A DNA stretch of 64,000 bases from Seleniivibrio woodruffii (GTDB lineage: Bacteria > Chrysiogenota > Deferribacteres > Deferribacterales > Geovibrionaceae). The position numbers and the translations under genes are program-made. This document shows positions 8,453 through 16,291 of this stretch, one piece after another. Below the pieces are notes generated by a model. That model made no database searches and was not told the origin of the DNA. It saw nothing but the letters and a program-made list of their open reading frames with translations. Every line of letters starts with the position of its first letter. The stretch's first letter is position 1. Location: NCBI RefSeq assembly GCF_004339245.1, contig NZ_SMGG01000003.1, positions 647,106-711,105 of the forward strand, given 5' to 3'.

Positions 8453-9555
8453 TACATCACCTGCAGTTCGCCGTGGAGTGCTCCGGCTGACTTTATTGCC
8501 TGAAGGATGGATATCAGGTCTCTGGGGGTCACTCCTATTGAGTTGAGAGCCTTGACAAGGTCGCTTATGGCAACGCCCTCGGGGACTATCATCAGTTTTG
8601 CGTCCTCTTCGGTCACTGTTATCTGCTGTTGCTGCTGCTGAGCCTGATTGTTCTGCCCCTGCTGACCTATGAAGTTCTGATCTTTCTGAACCTCAACAGT
8701 GGAGCTGATGTTTATCGTCAGGTTGCCGTGCGATACGGCAACTGTGTTTATGCGCACGTCCGCACCCATTACGATGGTTCCCGTTCTCTCGTCAACAACC
8801 ACTCTGGCAAGGTTCGTGGGTTCAATTTCCGCTGAAAGGACGTTGTCCATATATACATAGTAGTTGGCTGACTGTGCTCTGGGCACAACCACTTCGATGG
8901 TTGAGGGTGAGGATATCTTCGCAACGTTTGCGCCCACTCTTCTGTTGATGGCATCCTTTGCCTTCACCATGTCGGAGAGGTTGTTGTTTTTGAAGTTGAG
9001 CACGATGTTGGTTTCATCCATATTGAAGGGGATCTCACGCTCGATGATGGCTCCGTTGGGTATCATGCCCACTGTGGGGTGGTTTTTAACCGTTCCCGCT
9101 CCGGATGCCGCAACGTTCATTCCGCCCACGGAAACCGGTCCCTGCGCAACTGCGAAAACCTGACCGTTTGCCGCCGAAAGGGGGGTCATAAGGAGCGTTC
9201 CGCCCTCAAGGCTTTTTGCATCGCCCACAGATGAGACTATAACGTCCATCTTGCTGCCGGACTTTGAGAAGGGCTGGAGTTTCGCCGTTACCATTACCGC
9301 CGCAACGTTCTTAACCTTAACGGCGTTCTTGTCCACGGTTATTCCCATCCGCTCCATCATGTTTACCAGCGACTGTACGGTGAACTCGGTTCCGCTTTTG
9401 TCGCCTGTTCCGTTGAGACCGACCACAAGACCGTAGCCTATGAGCTGGTTGTCTCTTATTCCTTCAACGTTTGAGATATCTCTTATTTTCACCAGTGCGA
9501 ATGCGCTCTGTGCGAATATTGCGATTAAAAGTGTTAAAAATACTGTCCTCATCAT
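8452..9555 (-). CDS. flgI: FlgI flagellar P-ring protein
   Basis: A 367-residue periplasmic P-ring subunit with a Sec signal peptide (MMRTVFLTLLIAIFAQSAFA) and strongly conserved FlgI blocks: VKIRDISNVEGIRDNQLIGYGLVVGL, GTGDKS, TPLSAANGQVFAVAQGP, AVVMVT-type strand AAVMVTAKL, and the C-terminal LNSIGVTPRDLISILQAIKSAGALHGELQVM. The Gln-rich linker near residue 300 (QQGQNNQAQQQQQQ) is a local low-complexity insertion. It lies in the order flgA-flgH-flgI-flgJ. Confidence 0.98.
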   Translation of the reverse strand: MMRTVFLTLLIAIFAQSAFALVKIRDISNVEGIRDNQLIGYGLVVGLNGTGDKSGTEFTVQSLVNMMERMGITVDKNAVKVKNVAAVMVTAKLQPFSKSGSKMDVIVSSVGDAKSLEGGTLLMTPLSAANGQVFAVAQGPVSVGGMNVAASGAGTVKNHPTVGMIPNGAIIEREIPFNMDETNIVLNFKNNNLSDMVKAKDAINRRVGANVAKISSPSTIEVVVPRAQSANYYVYMDNVLSAEIEPTNLARVVVDERTGTIVMGADVRINTVAVSHGNLTINISSTVEVQKDQNFIGQQGQNNQAQQQQQQITVTEEDAKLMIVPEGVAISDLVKALNSIGVTPRDLISILQAIKSAGALHGELQVM

Positions 9556-9562
9556 GTCCCCC

Positions 9563-10282
9563 TTAGAAAGGCATTATCCAGTTGACAAGAGTCATCAGCC
9601 AGCCGGGCTTGTTTGCGTCGGAAAGCATGCCCGAGCCGCTGTAGGCTATCTTGGCATCGGCAATGGCGATGGATTCAACTGTGTTGTCGGCTGCTATGTC
9701 TTTCTGGCGGACGATTCCGCTCAGAGTTATCGTCTGTTTCTCGTTGTCCACGATTATCTCTCTGTGTCCCTCTATAACAAGGTTGCCGGAGGGAAGAACC
9801 TCAAGCACTCTTGCGGCGATGGTTCCTGTAACCCTGTCGGTTTTGGATTTTGCTCCGTTACCCTGAAATGTGTTGGATGAGTTGAGGCTGTTGTCCAGAT
9901 TGAGTGCGTTTCCGGTTCCCAGCAGGTTGGTTACGCCGAGGTTTGCGGAAAGACCCATCAGGTTTGTCAGGGTGGACGATGCCGCCTGTGACTTAGCTGT
10001 GGATGTTGAGTTTGAGTTTGTGGCAGAAGAGCTTTCCACGATGTTCACCGTTATGATGTCGCCTATGTGTCTGCCCTTGTAGTCCAGAAACAGACTGCTC
10101 TGTGATGCAGTGTCGGTCCACAGGGAGGCTGTGGGTCTTTTGGATTCCTGCATGCGTTTATAGTCTTCCAGCTCTTTTTTATAGCTGTTGGCAAGAGCAT
10201 CGTTTTCGAATGTGGGTTTTTTGGCGCATCCTGCTGTCAGGAGGGCTGTAAGAACCAGCATCAGAAGGGCATTTTTTATCAT
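9563..10282 (-). CDS. flgH: FlgH flagellar L-ring lipoprotein
   Basis: A 239-residue outer-membrane L-ring subunit. The signal peptide ends in the lipobox LTAGC (mature Cys ~19). Conserved FlgH segments include SLFLDYKGRHIGDIITVNIVESSSATNSNSTST, VTGTIAARVLEVLPSGNLVIEGHREIIVDNEKQTITLSGIVR and the C-terminal YSGSGMLSDANKPGWLMTLVNWIMPF. It is separated from flgI by 7 bp. With FlgI it forms the bushing through the outer envelope. Confidence 0.97.
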   Translation of the reverse strand: MIKNALLMLVLTALLTAGCAKKPTFENDALANSYKKELEDYKRMQESKRPTASLWTDTASQSSLFLDYKGRHIGDIITVNIVESSSATNSNSTSTAKSQAASSTLTNLMGLSANLGVTNLLGTGNALNLDNSLNSSNTFQGNGAKSKTDRVTGTIAARVLEVLPSGNLVIEGHREIIVDNEKQTITLSGIVRQKDIAADNTVESIAIADAKIAYSGSGMLSDANKPGWLMTLVNWIMPF

Positions 10283-10371
10283 TTTTCTGCTCCGGAAATT
10301 AATGTCAAAGCAGTAATAACAAAATGCGTGCCAGATTATGAAGAGAATGTGCAGGGGTTGACAGTCAAGCG

Positions 10372-11220
10372 TTATCTTGAATTTACAATGACTTTTCGGC
10401 CTGAGGCGTATTCACCGCGGATAATTTTGCCGCTGGAGATGTTTTCCACCCGGACTATTTTTCCCTCGAAGGCATCCTCGATAAGTCTGCCCTGAGCTAC
10501 TATCTCCAGATTTCCGGATTTATAGACTATTGTGACGTTGGAATCCTTAAGAGCGTCGGGTTCTTTCTCTATCACGCCGGATGTGATGGGGCGGCCTGCG
10601 GGTATGTTCATGGTTGCAATGTAGCCTTTAAGCTTCATGACCGGATCCCCGTGAACCTTGCCCATGTCCATGCGCATAAGGGTTGATTTTGATGCCACGT
10701 CCTCGCCCTTTCTGATGAGTCCGGAGGCGACGTATATCTCTTTGTAGGCTTTCAGCAGAACACTGAAGCTGTATTTGCGCACGCCGTTGTCAACGCCTAT
10801 GGAGACGTTGCCGAACCTGTTGGCGGGAATGTCAATTTTATACTGCATGCTGTCGGCCACATAGAACGGGCGGGTCATGCGTATCTCCTCAACTTCAACG
10901 TCCATGTCGGGATACATAATCGTCAGCTGATTTTTGATGTCCTCTTTGAACCTGTCGGTGTTGACCTCCGCACCCTTTCTGCGGAAAGTTGCCTCGCCGG
11001 GGGAGACTCCGGCTATCTTGTATTTGTTGATTATGAATACGGCCATCTGCCTGTTGATGACCTTTTCCTGTCCGTAGTCCAGCCCGCAGAAAACGTTATC
11101 GTTTATGGGAAGGTTCGGAAAGATATCCCGAAGGGTGATGCATTCCGAATCCACAATGATAACGTTGGCCTCGGCTCTGGCAAAAAACAGCAAAAGGATG
11201 AACAGCGCAAAAAATCTCAT
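10372..11220 (-). CDS. flgA: FlgA P-ring assembly chaperone
   Basis: 282 residues with a signal peptide (MRFFALFILLLFFARAEA). The C-terminal ~130 residues hold the SAF-like FlgA domain: YVASGLIRKGEDVASKSTLMRMD, MNIPAGRPITSGVIEKEPD and LEIVAQGRLIEDAFEGKIVRVENISSGKIIRGEY. FlgA is a periplasmic chaperone for P-ring formation. An ~89 bp gap separates it from flgH. Confidence 0.93.
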   Translation of the reverse strand: MRFFALFILLLFFARAEANVIIVDSECITLRDIFPNLPINDNVFCGLDYGQEKVINRQMAVFIINKYKIAGVSPGEATFRRKGAEVNTDRFKEDIKNQLTIMYPDMDVEVEEIRMTRPFYVADSMQYKIDIPANRFGNVSIGVDNGVRKYSFSVLLKAYKEIYVASGLIRKGEDVASKSTLMRMDMGKVHGDPVMKLKGYIATMNIPAGRPITSGVIEKEPDALKDSNVTIVYKSGNLEIVAQGRLIEDAFEGKIVRVENISSGKIIRGEYASGRKVIVNSR

Positions 11221-11232
11221 GGCTATATCATA

Positions 11233-12021
11233 TTACCTTTTAAGGCTGTTGACAACTTGAAGCATATCGTCAGCCGTCTGAATAGCCTTTGAATTTATCT
11301 CATAGGCTCTCTGGGCGGTGATCATGTTTACCATATCCTCAACGACGCTTACGTTGGACATTTCAAGAACGCCCTGAGCTATCGTACCGAAGTTCTCCTC
11401 GCCGGGAACTCCCGCAACGGCTTCACCGCTGGCTCCGGAGGGTATGTAGAAGTTTTTTCCTATGGACTTGAGACCTGCGGGGTTGATGAACCGCACAAGC
11501 TCTATCTGGCCTATCTCCTGAGCCTCCTCCTGATCGGGAGTGGTTACACTGATGGTTCCGTCCTCGCCGAAGGCTATTGAGGTGGTGTTTTCAGGAATTG
11601 TTACTGCCGGCTCAAGAAGATATCCGTTTTCGTTGGTCAGGTTGCCGTTTGCATCGACCTTAAGGGAACCCGCACGGGTGTAGCCTATGTCGCCGTTGGG
11701 AAGCTGGAACTGGAAATATCCGTCCCCTTCAATGGCGATGTCAAGGTCAACGTCGGTGTTCTGAAAACTGCCCTGCGAGTGAACCTTTTCAATGGCTGAA
11801 ACTTTCGTACCCAGACCCACCTGAATGCCTGTGGGGTGGGTGAGTCCTGCGGCGGAGATCGCTCCTGCGGGCTTTATCTCCTGATATATCAGATCCTGAA
11901 AAAACGCTCTCGATTTTTTAAAACCGATGTTGTTAACGTTCGCAAGGTTGTTTGAAATGGTATCAATGTTTGTCTGCTGTGCCGTCATACCGGAGGCGGC
12001 TGTCCAAAGTGTCCTGAACAT
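11233..12021 (-). CDS. flgG: FlgG distal rod protein
   Basis: 262 residues, the normal FlgG length. The N-terminus MFRTLWTAASGMTAQQTNIDTISNNLANVNNIGFKKSRAFFQDL and the C-terminus GVLEMSNVSVVEDMVNMITAQRAYEINSKAIQTADDMLQVVNSLKR are the paired rod helices. FQNTDVDLDIAIEGDGYFQF is characteristic of FlgG. It is 11 bp downstream of flgF. Confidence 0.98.
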   Translation of the reverse strand: MFRTLWTAASGMTAQQTNIDTISNNLANVNNIGFKKSRAFFQDLIYQEIKPAGAISAAGLTHPTGIQVGLGTKVSAIEKVHSQGSFQNTDVDLDIAIEGDGYFQFQLPNGDIGYTRAGSLKVDANGNLTNENGYLLEPAVTIPENTTSIAFGEDGTISVTTPDQEEAQEIGQIELVRFINPAGLKSIGKNFYIPSGASGEAVAGVPGEENFGTIAQGVLEMSNVSVVEDMVNMITAQRAYEINSKAIQTADDMLQVVNSLKR

Positions 12022-12032
12022 TTATCTGCTCC

Positions 12033-12800
12033 TTAGCTCATCGAGCCTACAGAATTGGCTGCTTTGCTGTTAAGTTCGTCTATCGTCTGCACTACTTTCT
12101 GATATGTCTCGAAACTTCTGTTCGCTTCGATCATACGCACCATCTCCGAAACGGGGTTGACGTTGCTCCCTTCCAGAAATCCCTGCTCAATACCGGGGTT
12201 CTCGGACTCAGCGGGAAGCATGTCCACAGCGGCGAAGAGGTTGCTTCCCACCTTCTCCAGCTTGGTCATGTCGTCAAATTCGGCTGTGGCCAGTCTGCCC
12301 GCCGCAACGCCGTTCACAAGGATGTCCCCTGTCTCGGACACCACAAAGGGCACTCCGCCCTGAGGCACCTGAACGTTCTGAGGCACAGTAAGGTTTGAAA
12401 GCACCTTGTAGCCCTCCTGCGTAGTCAGCTCGCCGTCCATATCCACCGTGAAATCGCCGTTTCTGGTGAAACGTATGCCGAACGGGGTGTCCACTGCGAA
12501 GTATGATTTTGGGTTGGTCAGCGCAAAGTCCATGCTCCGTCCCGTCTCCTGCATACTTCCCATTGAGAAATCCGTCTGTATTCCGTCCAGCCTTGCGGTG
12601 GCGTTTATGGTCTTGTTGTAAAGGCTGTTTCTGATAACGTCGTCCGGATGCTTCCCGGCGTTCGCCAGATACTGCGAAAAGGTCGCCGTGTCGGTCTTGT
12701 AGCCTTTTGTGTTCGCGTTTGCGAGGTTGTTGGATATGACATCCATCCGCCTCTGCTGAACCAGCAGTCCGCTTGTTGCCGTGTAGATTCCGTTCAGCAT
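12033..12800 (-). CDS. flgF: FlgF proximal rod protein
   Basis: 255 residues with the flagellar rod signature (MLNGIYTATSGLLVQQRRMDVISNNLANANTKGYK) and the C-terminal helix (FLEGSNVNPVSEMVRMIEANRSFETYQKVVQTIDELNSKAANSVGSM). SMQETGRSMDFALTNPKSYFAVDTPFGIRFTRNGDF is FlgF-like rather than FlgG-like. It sits between the lipoprotein gene and flgG. Confidence 0.95.
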   Translation of the reverse strand: MLNGIYTATSGLLVQQRRMDVISNNLANANTKGYKTDTATFSQYLANAGKHPDDVIRNSLYNKTINATARLDGIQTDFSMGSMQETGRSMDFALTNPKSYFAVDTPFGIRFTRNGDFTVDMDGELTTQEGYKVLSNLTVPQNVQVPQGGVPFVVSETGDILVNGVAAGRLATAEFDDMTKLEKVGSNLFAAVDMLPAESENPGIEQGFLEGSNVNPVSEMVRMIEANRSFETYQKVVQTIDELNSKAANSVGSMS

Positions 12801-12804
12801 CCCC

Positions 12805-13512
12805 TTAGCCCTCCTTTGCCATTCCGGCTTTGGCCAGAATCTTGTCTGTGGCTTCCCTCAGCTTCGACTTGTCGCCGTGTGCTTCGGGAAGGCTGTTTGC
12901 CATAAGATATGCAAGTCCCTTCATTGTCAGTGTTCTGACGGGCATTGCGGTTTTTTCCGAGTAATACCAGAAGTTCTTGTCGGATTTACTCTCCATTCTG
13001 AGACTGGCCGCAAAGACCGGCTCATCCAGTTTGTTCATAACGGAGAGCGAAACCTGAGAAGCGTTTGTGCCGTAGTTTCTGTTGAAAGATTCTTTGGCGT
13101 TGAAAACCACTATGTATTCAGCCTGTGCGATGGTGTCCACGGGGATTCCGTAGTCACCTGCCGCCAGAAAGTTTTTTATCTGTCTTTTAAGCGTATCGTT
13201 GAACTCATATGTACCGTCGGAATGGGTTATTCTTGGCGGCACAACATATATGAATCTTCCGTGCTGGAGCTTTTCCGTTGCTATGCTTGCGTAGTCCTCC
13301 GCCTTTTCTCTGGTTTTGTCATAGAGCAGTGAGGACACGTTTGTGTTGGTCTCAAGGACAATGGCAAACATCAGAAGTCCGGAACTGGGCTTCATCAGTT
13401 CTATCAGAGGCTCTGTGACAGGATTTGACTTAAGGACAGACTTTCCGACGTCCTTTGCGACGCATCCGCTTAGCACCAGAAACACAAGCATAATGGGAAA
13501 TAATTTCTTCAT
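12805..13512 (-). CDS. Flagellar-operon lipoprotein of unknown function
   Basis: A 235-residue protein beginning MKKLFPIMLVFLVLSGC, a type II signal peptide with lipobox LSGC, so probably an envelope lipoprotein. No catalytic motif is seen. A central region (DYASIATEKLQHGRFIYVVPPR, ADYGIP-type segment, QAEYIVVFNAKESF) loosely recalls the alpha/beta fold of LpoB/FlgO/CsgG-type envelope proteins; that is only an impression. It is the first gene after the sigma-54 promoter and 4 bp ahead of flgF, with an AGGAGC ribosome-binding site, which argues for a role in basal-body or ring assembly. Confidence 0.75.
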   Translation of the reverse strand: MKKLFPIMLVFLVLSGCVAKDVGKSVLKSNPVTEPLIELMKPSSGLLMFAIVLETNTNVSSLLYDKTREKAEDYASIATEKLQHGRFIYVVPPRITHSDGTYEFNDTLKRQIKNFLAAGDYGIPVDTIAQAEYIVVFNAKESFNRNYGTNASQVSLSVMNKLDEPVFAASLRMESKSDKNFWYYSEKTAMPVRTLTMKGLAYLMANSLPEAHGDKSKLREATDKILAKAGMAKEG

Positions 13513-13534
13513 TTTTTGCTCCTGGAATGTGTAG

Positions 13535-13552
13535 AAGCAATGGAGATGCCAA
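13535..13552 (-). promoter_or_regulatory. Sigma-54 promoter of the rod/ring operon
   Basis: On the minus strand, TTGGCATCTCCATTGCTT: the -24 GG and -12 GC dinucleotides are exactly 10 bp apart, and the hexamers match TGGCAC-N5-TTGC at all but one position. It lies 23 bp upstream of the first start codon of the lipoprotein-flgFGAHIJ unit. Rod and ring genes under sigma-54 and junction genes under sigma-28 is a common two-tier flagellar hierarchy. Confidence 0.8.
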
Positions 13553-13636
13553 TTATGTTCGTTGCCTTTTCATCCATCCTTGGAGAAAATGCGCCAACGC
13601 TCCGGTCCGCATGCCTTCCTCGAAGAATCTATTATA

Positions 13637-13752
13637 ATGAGACTCTTCGCTTCGCTCAGAGTGACGATTGTGCGTCACTGCGAGGGCTTTGGCCCGTGGC
13701 AGTCTTCCAACTCAAGTCAACCCGCCGCTTTGGCAGGTTCTGTGTAGGGTTG
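13637..13752 (-). repeat. Dispersed palindromic repeat, family A (copy 2, inverted)
   Basis: The reverse complement of the 607-722 element, about 85-90 percent identical by eye, with shared runs such as GCGGCGGGTTGACTTGAGT and AAGCCCTCGCAGTGAC. Together with the sigma-54 promoter and the fur promoter it accounts for most of the 361 bp gap 13513-13873; no gene is seen in it. Confidence 0.75.
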
Positions 13753-13838
13753 GCAGTGATGTGTATTTTACGTCATTCTATTCAACAATTAATGGTGAGG
13801 CACAGCCGAAGAATTTCTGATACCCTGAATGAAAATAC

Positions 13839-13873
13839 TTGCAAATCATTCGCAAAGATGTATTCTGTTTTCT
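13839..13873 (+). promoter_or_regulatory. Autoregulated promoter/operator of the Fur-family gene
   Basis: A 17 bp palindrome TTGCAAATCATTCGCAA (13839-13855, one mismatched pair, single central base) has the 7-1-7 layout of Fur-family operators. Its first six bases can act as a -35, followed 16 bp later by TATTCT (13861-13866). Transcription would then start at about 13873, practically at the ATG of the gene. Confidence 0.55.
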
Positions 13874-14293
13874 ATGGAAAAATGTAAAGCAGACAGCCTG
13901 CTGAAAACAACAAATACCGTAAGAACCGAAGCCAGAGAGACGATTCTGAGAATGATACTCGAATCTGATCGCCCGCTGTCCGCAAATGAGTTGCACTCTG
14001 TGGTTAGGGACAGAGGCATAGACCTCGCAACCGTATACCGTGCACTGAAACTTTTTACAGAGAAAGGTCTGGTGCGTCCGGTGCACACCGACGGCGGACT
14101 CAGCTTTTATGAAAAATCCTGCGAGCACAATCCGCCCCATCCCCATTTCGTCTGCGAGGGCTGCGGGCAGATAGAGTGCCTTAAACCATACGGCTTTGAC
14201 GAATCCGCTCTGTTCATGAAAATGGGCAGGCAGAAAGAGGTCAGGTCGGTGGAACTTGTTCTTAAAGGATGGTGTGAAACATGCGGAAACTGA
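13874..14293 (+). CDS. Fur-family metalloregulator, probably Zur
   Basis: A 139-residue repressor. It has an N-terminal winged helix (RETILRMILESDRPLSANELHSVVRDRGIDLATVYRALKLF) with the Fur signature ATVYRALK. The metal region HNPPHPHFVCEGCGQIECL contains HPH and CxxC, and a second CxxC (CETC) closes the protein. Overlap by 13 bp with znuA strongly suggests zinc sensing (Zur), though Fur or PerR cannot be excluded from sequence. An upstream in-frame ATG at 13829 would place the operator inside the coding sequence and has no ribosome-binding site, so 13874 is preferred. Confidence 0.88.
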   Translation: MEKCKADSLLKTTNTVRTEARETILRMILESDRPLSANELHSVVRDRGIDLATVYRALKLFTEKGLVRPVHTDGGLSFYEKSCEHNPPHPHFVCEGCGQIECLKPYGFDESALFMKMGRQKEVRSVELVLKGWCETCGN

Positions 14294-15141
14294 TTATTTT
14301 TATGATGGCCGTTCTGGCGGCTGTTCCGGCCTTTGCCCAGATGAAGGTCTTTGTCACCATAGCCCCTCAGAAATACTTTGTGGAGCAGATAGCCGGAGAC
14401 AAGGTGCAGGTGGGCGTAATGGTTCCTCCCGGTTCAAATCAGCATTCATACGAGCCCAGACCCAGACAGATGGCCGATCTGGCTCAGTCTTCAATATATT
14501 TTGCTGTCGGCGACCCCGCTGAAAAGGCATGGCTCTCAAAGCTGGCATCGGTTAACAAGAATCTCAGGATAATTCAGACCGACAGGGGAATAAAAAAACT
14601 TGAGATGGAAGAGCACCATCACGGTCACGAAGAGCATGGGCACGACGACCATGACCACGGTATGCCCGATCCGCATATCTGGCTCGATCCGGTGCTTGTG
14701 ATATCTCAGGCAAAGGTAATCGCAGATGCGCTGGCGCAGGCCGACCCCATGAATAAAAACTTCTACGCCGCAAACCTGAACGGCTTCACCAACAGGCTGA
14801 AAGCCATAGATAAGGATATCGCCCGCATCACTCAGGCTTCTAAGAACAAAAAATTCATGGTGTTTCATCCCTCATGGGGATATTTCGCCGCACGCTATAA
14901 GATTCAGCAGATAGCGGTTGAGGTCGAAGGAAAGTCACCGAAGCCCGCCGAGCTTGCGAAGCTTATAGACACTGCAAAAAAGCAGAAACTGAAAGTGATA
15001 TTCGCACAGCCTCAGTTCTCGAAAAAAGAGGTTGAGACCATCGCCAAAGAGACAGGCGCAAGGGTTGTCTTTATCGACCCTCTGGCCGAAAACTGGGAAA
15101 CGAACATTATTAATGTGGCCAAGGCCATCGCTTTACAATAA
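14281..15141 (+). CDS. znuA: ZnuA zinc ABC transporter substrate-binding protein
   Basis: 286 residues with a signal peptide (to ~residue 19, PAFA). It is a cluster A-I metal-binding protein: zinc ligands are expected at His55 (QHSYEP) and His132 (DPHIWLDP), plus His in VFHPSWGYFA. A His/Asp-rich loop at 111-127 is typical of ZnuA rather than Mn-binding members. It captures Zn2+ in the periplasm. No membrane (znuB) or ATPase (znuC) gene follows; a hairpin ends the transcript at 15146. The permease must be elsewhere. Confidence 0.94.
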   Translation: MRKLIIFMMAVLAAVPAFAQMKVFVTIAPQKYFVEQIAGDKVQVGVMVPPGSNQHSYEPRPRQMADLAQSSIYFAVGDPAEKAWLSKLASVNKNLRIIQTDRGIKKLEMEEHHHGHEEHGHDDHDHGMPDPHIWLDPVLVISQAKVIADALAQADPMNKNFYAANLNGFTNRLKAIDKDIARITQASKNKKFMVFHPSWGYFAARYKIQQIAVEVEGKSPKPAELAKLIDTAKKQKLKVIFAQPQFSKKEVETIAKETGARVVFIDPLAENWETNIINVAKAIALQ

Positions 15142-15145
15142 CACA

Positions 15146-15172
15146 GGGCGGGCTGACCACCCGCCCTCTTAT
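15146..15172 (+). terminator. Hairpin terminator after znuA
   Basis: GGGCGGG, a 7-base loop, CCCGCCC, then TCTTAT. A strong stem with a short, imperfect U tract, 5 bp after the znuA stop codon. Confidence 0.6.
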
Positions 15173-15181
15173 AAATTTATA

Positions 15182-15209
15182 TTGATAAATTATCCGATAA
15201 TCGTATAAT
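15182..15209 (+). promoter_or_regulatory. Promoter with embedded operator of the toxin-antitoxin pair
   Basis: TTGATA (15182-15187), 16 bp spacer, TATAAT (15204-15209). The expected start site coincides with the antitoxin ATG at 15217, so the mRNA may be leaderless. Within the promoter, GATAA-A-TTATC-C-GATAA (15184-15200) forms two overlapping odd palindromes, a plausible site for antitoxin autorepression. Confidence 0.6.
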
Positions 15210-15216
15210 TTGTAAT

Positions 15217-15606
15217 ATGAAGACAAAAGATATCCAATCTATGCTGGGTGTTTCTCCTTCCACTTTTTTTGAGTGGAACAAGCCTGGCAATCAGAAAAAT
15301 CAGTTGGCAAAACTCCTGAAAAATCTTGATTCCGAAAATGTGCAGAAAATTCTAAACGCCCCGCCGAAGAAACCTAAACCTCTGATGCTTTTATCTACTG
15401 TGAATGCATCCATTGGCGATAAAAAGAAACATTTTACTCTGATTTCGCTTAAAAAAATCTTCTATAAAAAGACTGAACTTACACAGCTTGAGAAATATGC
15501 TTTGAAAACAATAAAGAATGAAGCTCTTTCGTCAGAACTGAAAGACTTTGCCTCATATTACAAAATTCCTGTAAAAAGAATAAATGAAAAACTTGGAAAA
15601 TATTGA
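15217..15606 (+). CDS. Probable antitoxin, small helix-turn-helix protein
   Basis: 129 residues, Lys-rich. Residues ~4-25 (KDIQSMLGVSPSTFFEWNKPGN) look like a helix-turn-helix that could read the palindromic promoter. The rest is helical with no catalytic motif. The gene overlaps the downstream nucleotidyltransferase by 23 bp, the usual antitoxin-first arrangement. Not the classical AbiEi winged-helix antitoxin by eye: shorter, and without recognisable AbiEi segments. Both genes are visibly AT-richer than their neighbours, suggesting horizontal acquisition. Confidence 0.7.
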   Translation: MKTKDIQSMLGVSPSTFFEWNKPGNQKNQLAKLLKNLDSENVQKILNAPPKKPKPLMLLSTVNASIGDKKKHFTLISLKKIFYKKTELTQLEKYALKTIKNEALSSELKDFASYYKIPVKRINEKLGKY

Positions 15607-16291
15607 TTTTATCAGAGCCAATTATGATTTGCAGATCAAGGCATTGAATCAGTTCATGACCGATGCATACCCATTTTTGCCGAATAGGGACAATTCTCTG
15701 ATAAGATTTGGCGGCGGCACTGCACTCGCTGTTTATTATTTCCGTCACCGTCTCAGTTTTGACATAGACCTTTTTGTTACCGACTGTCAGGTGATGAGCT
15801 ATCTCAGCCCGAAGCATTGGCTGGAAAACACGAGTTTATTTAATAAAGATACCTACAGGGATATGTCGGATCATATCAGAGTGCTTTATCTCAATGGTAA
15901 TATTAAAATAGATATTCTGATTTCTGAAAACAATACAGGTGACTTTTTTAAAGATGATTCCATGCTTGTTTTTAATGACACTGTTTATGTGGAATCGGCG
16001 GAAAACATCATATCGAAAAAGATTGTTTACAGAAAAGAGGATAACTTTGCCAGAGATATAATTGACCTTGCGGTCTATCTGGAGAAAAATCCTGAAGGCT
16101 TAGAATTGCTGCTTGGCAAAGAGCTTATTTGTCAGGATGATTTAGTGGTGCTCTGTAGCTCTCTTCAACAGCTGGACAGGGTGGAATATGCCGAAGAGGT
16201 TGAAATAGTATCTCCCTTTGCTGAATTCAGGAGCACAGCCCATCAAGCACCTGAAATAATTCTTGAATCCTGCCGTCACTTCATAAAATAG
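15584..16291 (+). CDS. AbiEii/MenT-like nucleotidyltransferase toxin
   Basis: 235 residues of the nucleotidyltransferase superfamily AbiEii type. The glycine-rich entry RFGGGTAL (41-48) is followed by the DxD metal motif SFDIDLF (Asp60, Asp62), a third acidic strand IKIDIL (Asp110) and the C-terminal helical signature ISKKIVYRKEDNFARDIIDLAVYL (~143-165). Members of this family transfer nucleotides to tRNA or similar targets and arrest growth. All three expected acidic residues are present, so the enzyme looks active. Its 3' end overlaps the convergent radical SAM gene by 16 bp. Confidence 0.85.
   Translation: MKNLENIDFIRANYDLQIKALNQFMTDAYPFLPNRDNSLIRFGGGTALAVYYFRHRLSFDIDLFVTDCQVMSYLSPKHWLENTSLFNKDTYRDMSDHIRVLYLNGNIKIDILISENNTGDFFKDDSMLVFNDTVYVESAENIISKKIVYRKEDNFARDIIDLAVYLEKNPEGLELLLGKELICQDDLVVLCSSLQQLDRVEYAEEVEIVSPFAEFRSTAHQAPEIILESCRHFIK

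Noticed and set aside
13516-13887. 123-aa plus-strand ORF
   Set aside because: Runs through the sigma-54 promoter and family A repeat; translation of repeat sequence only.
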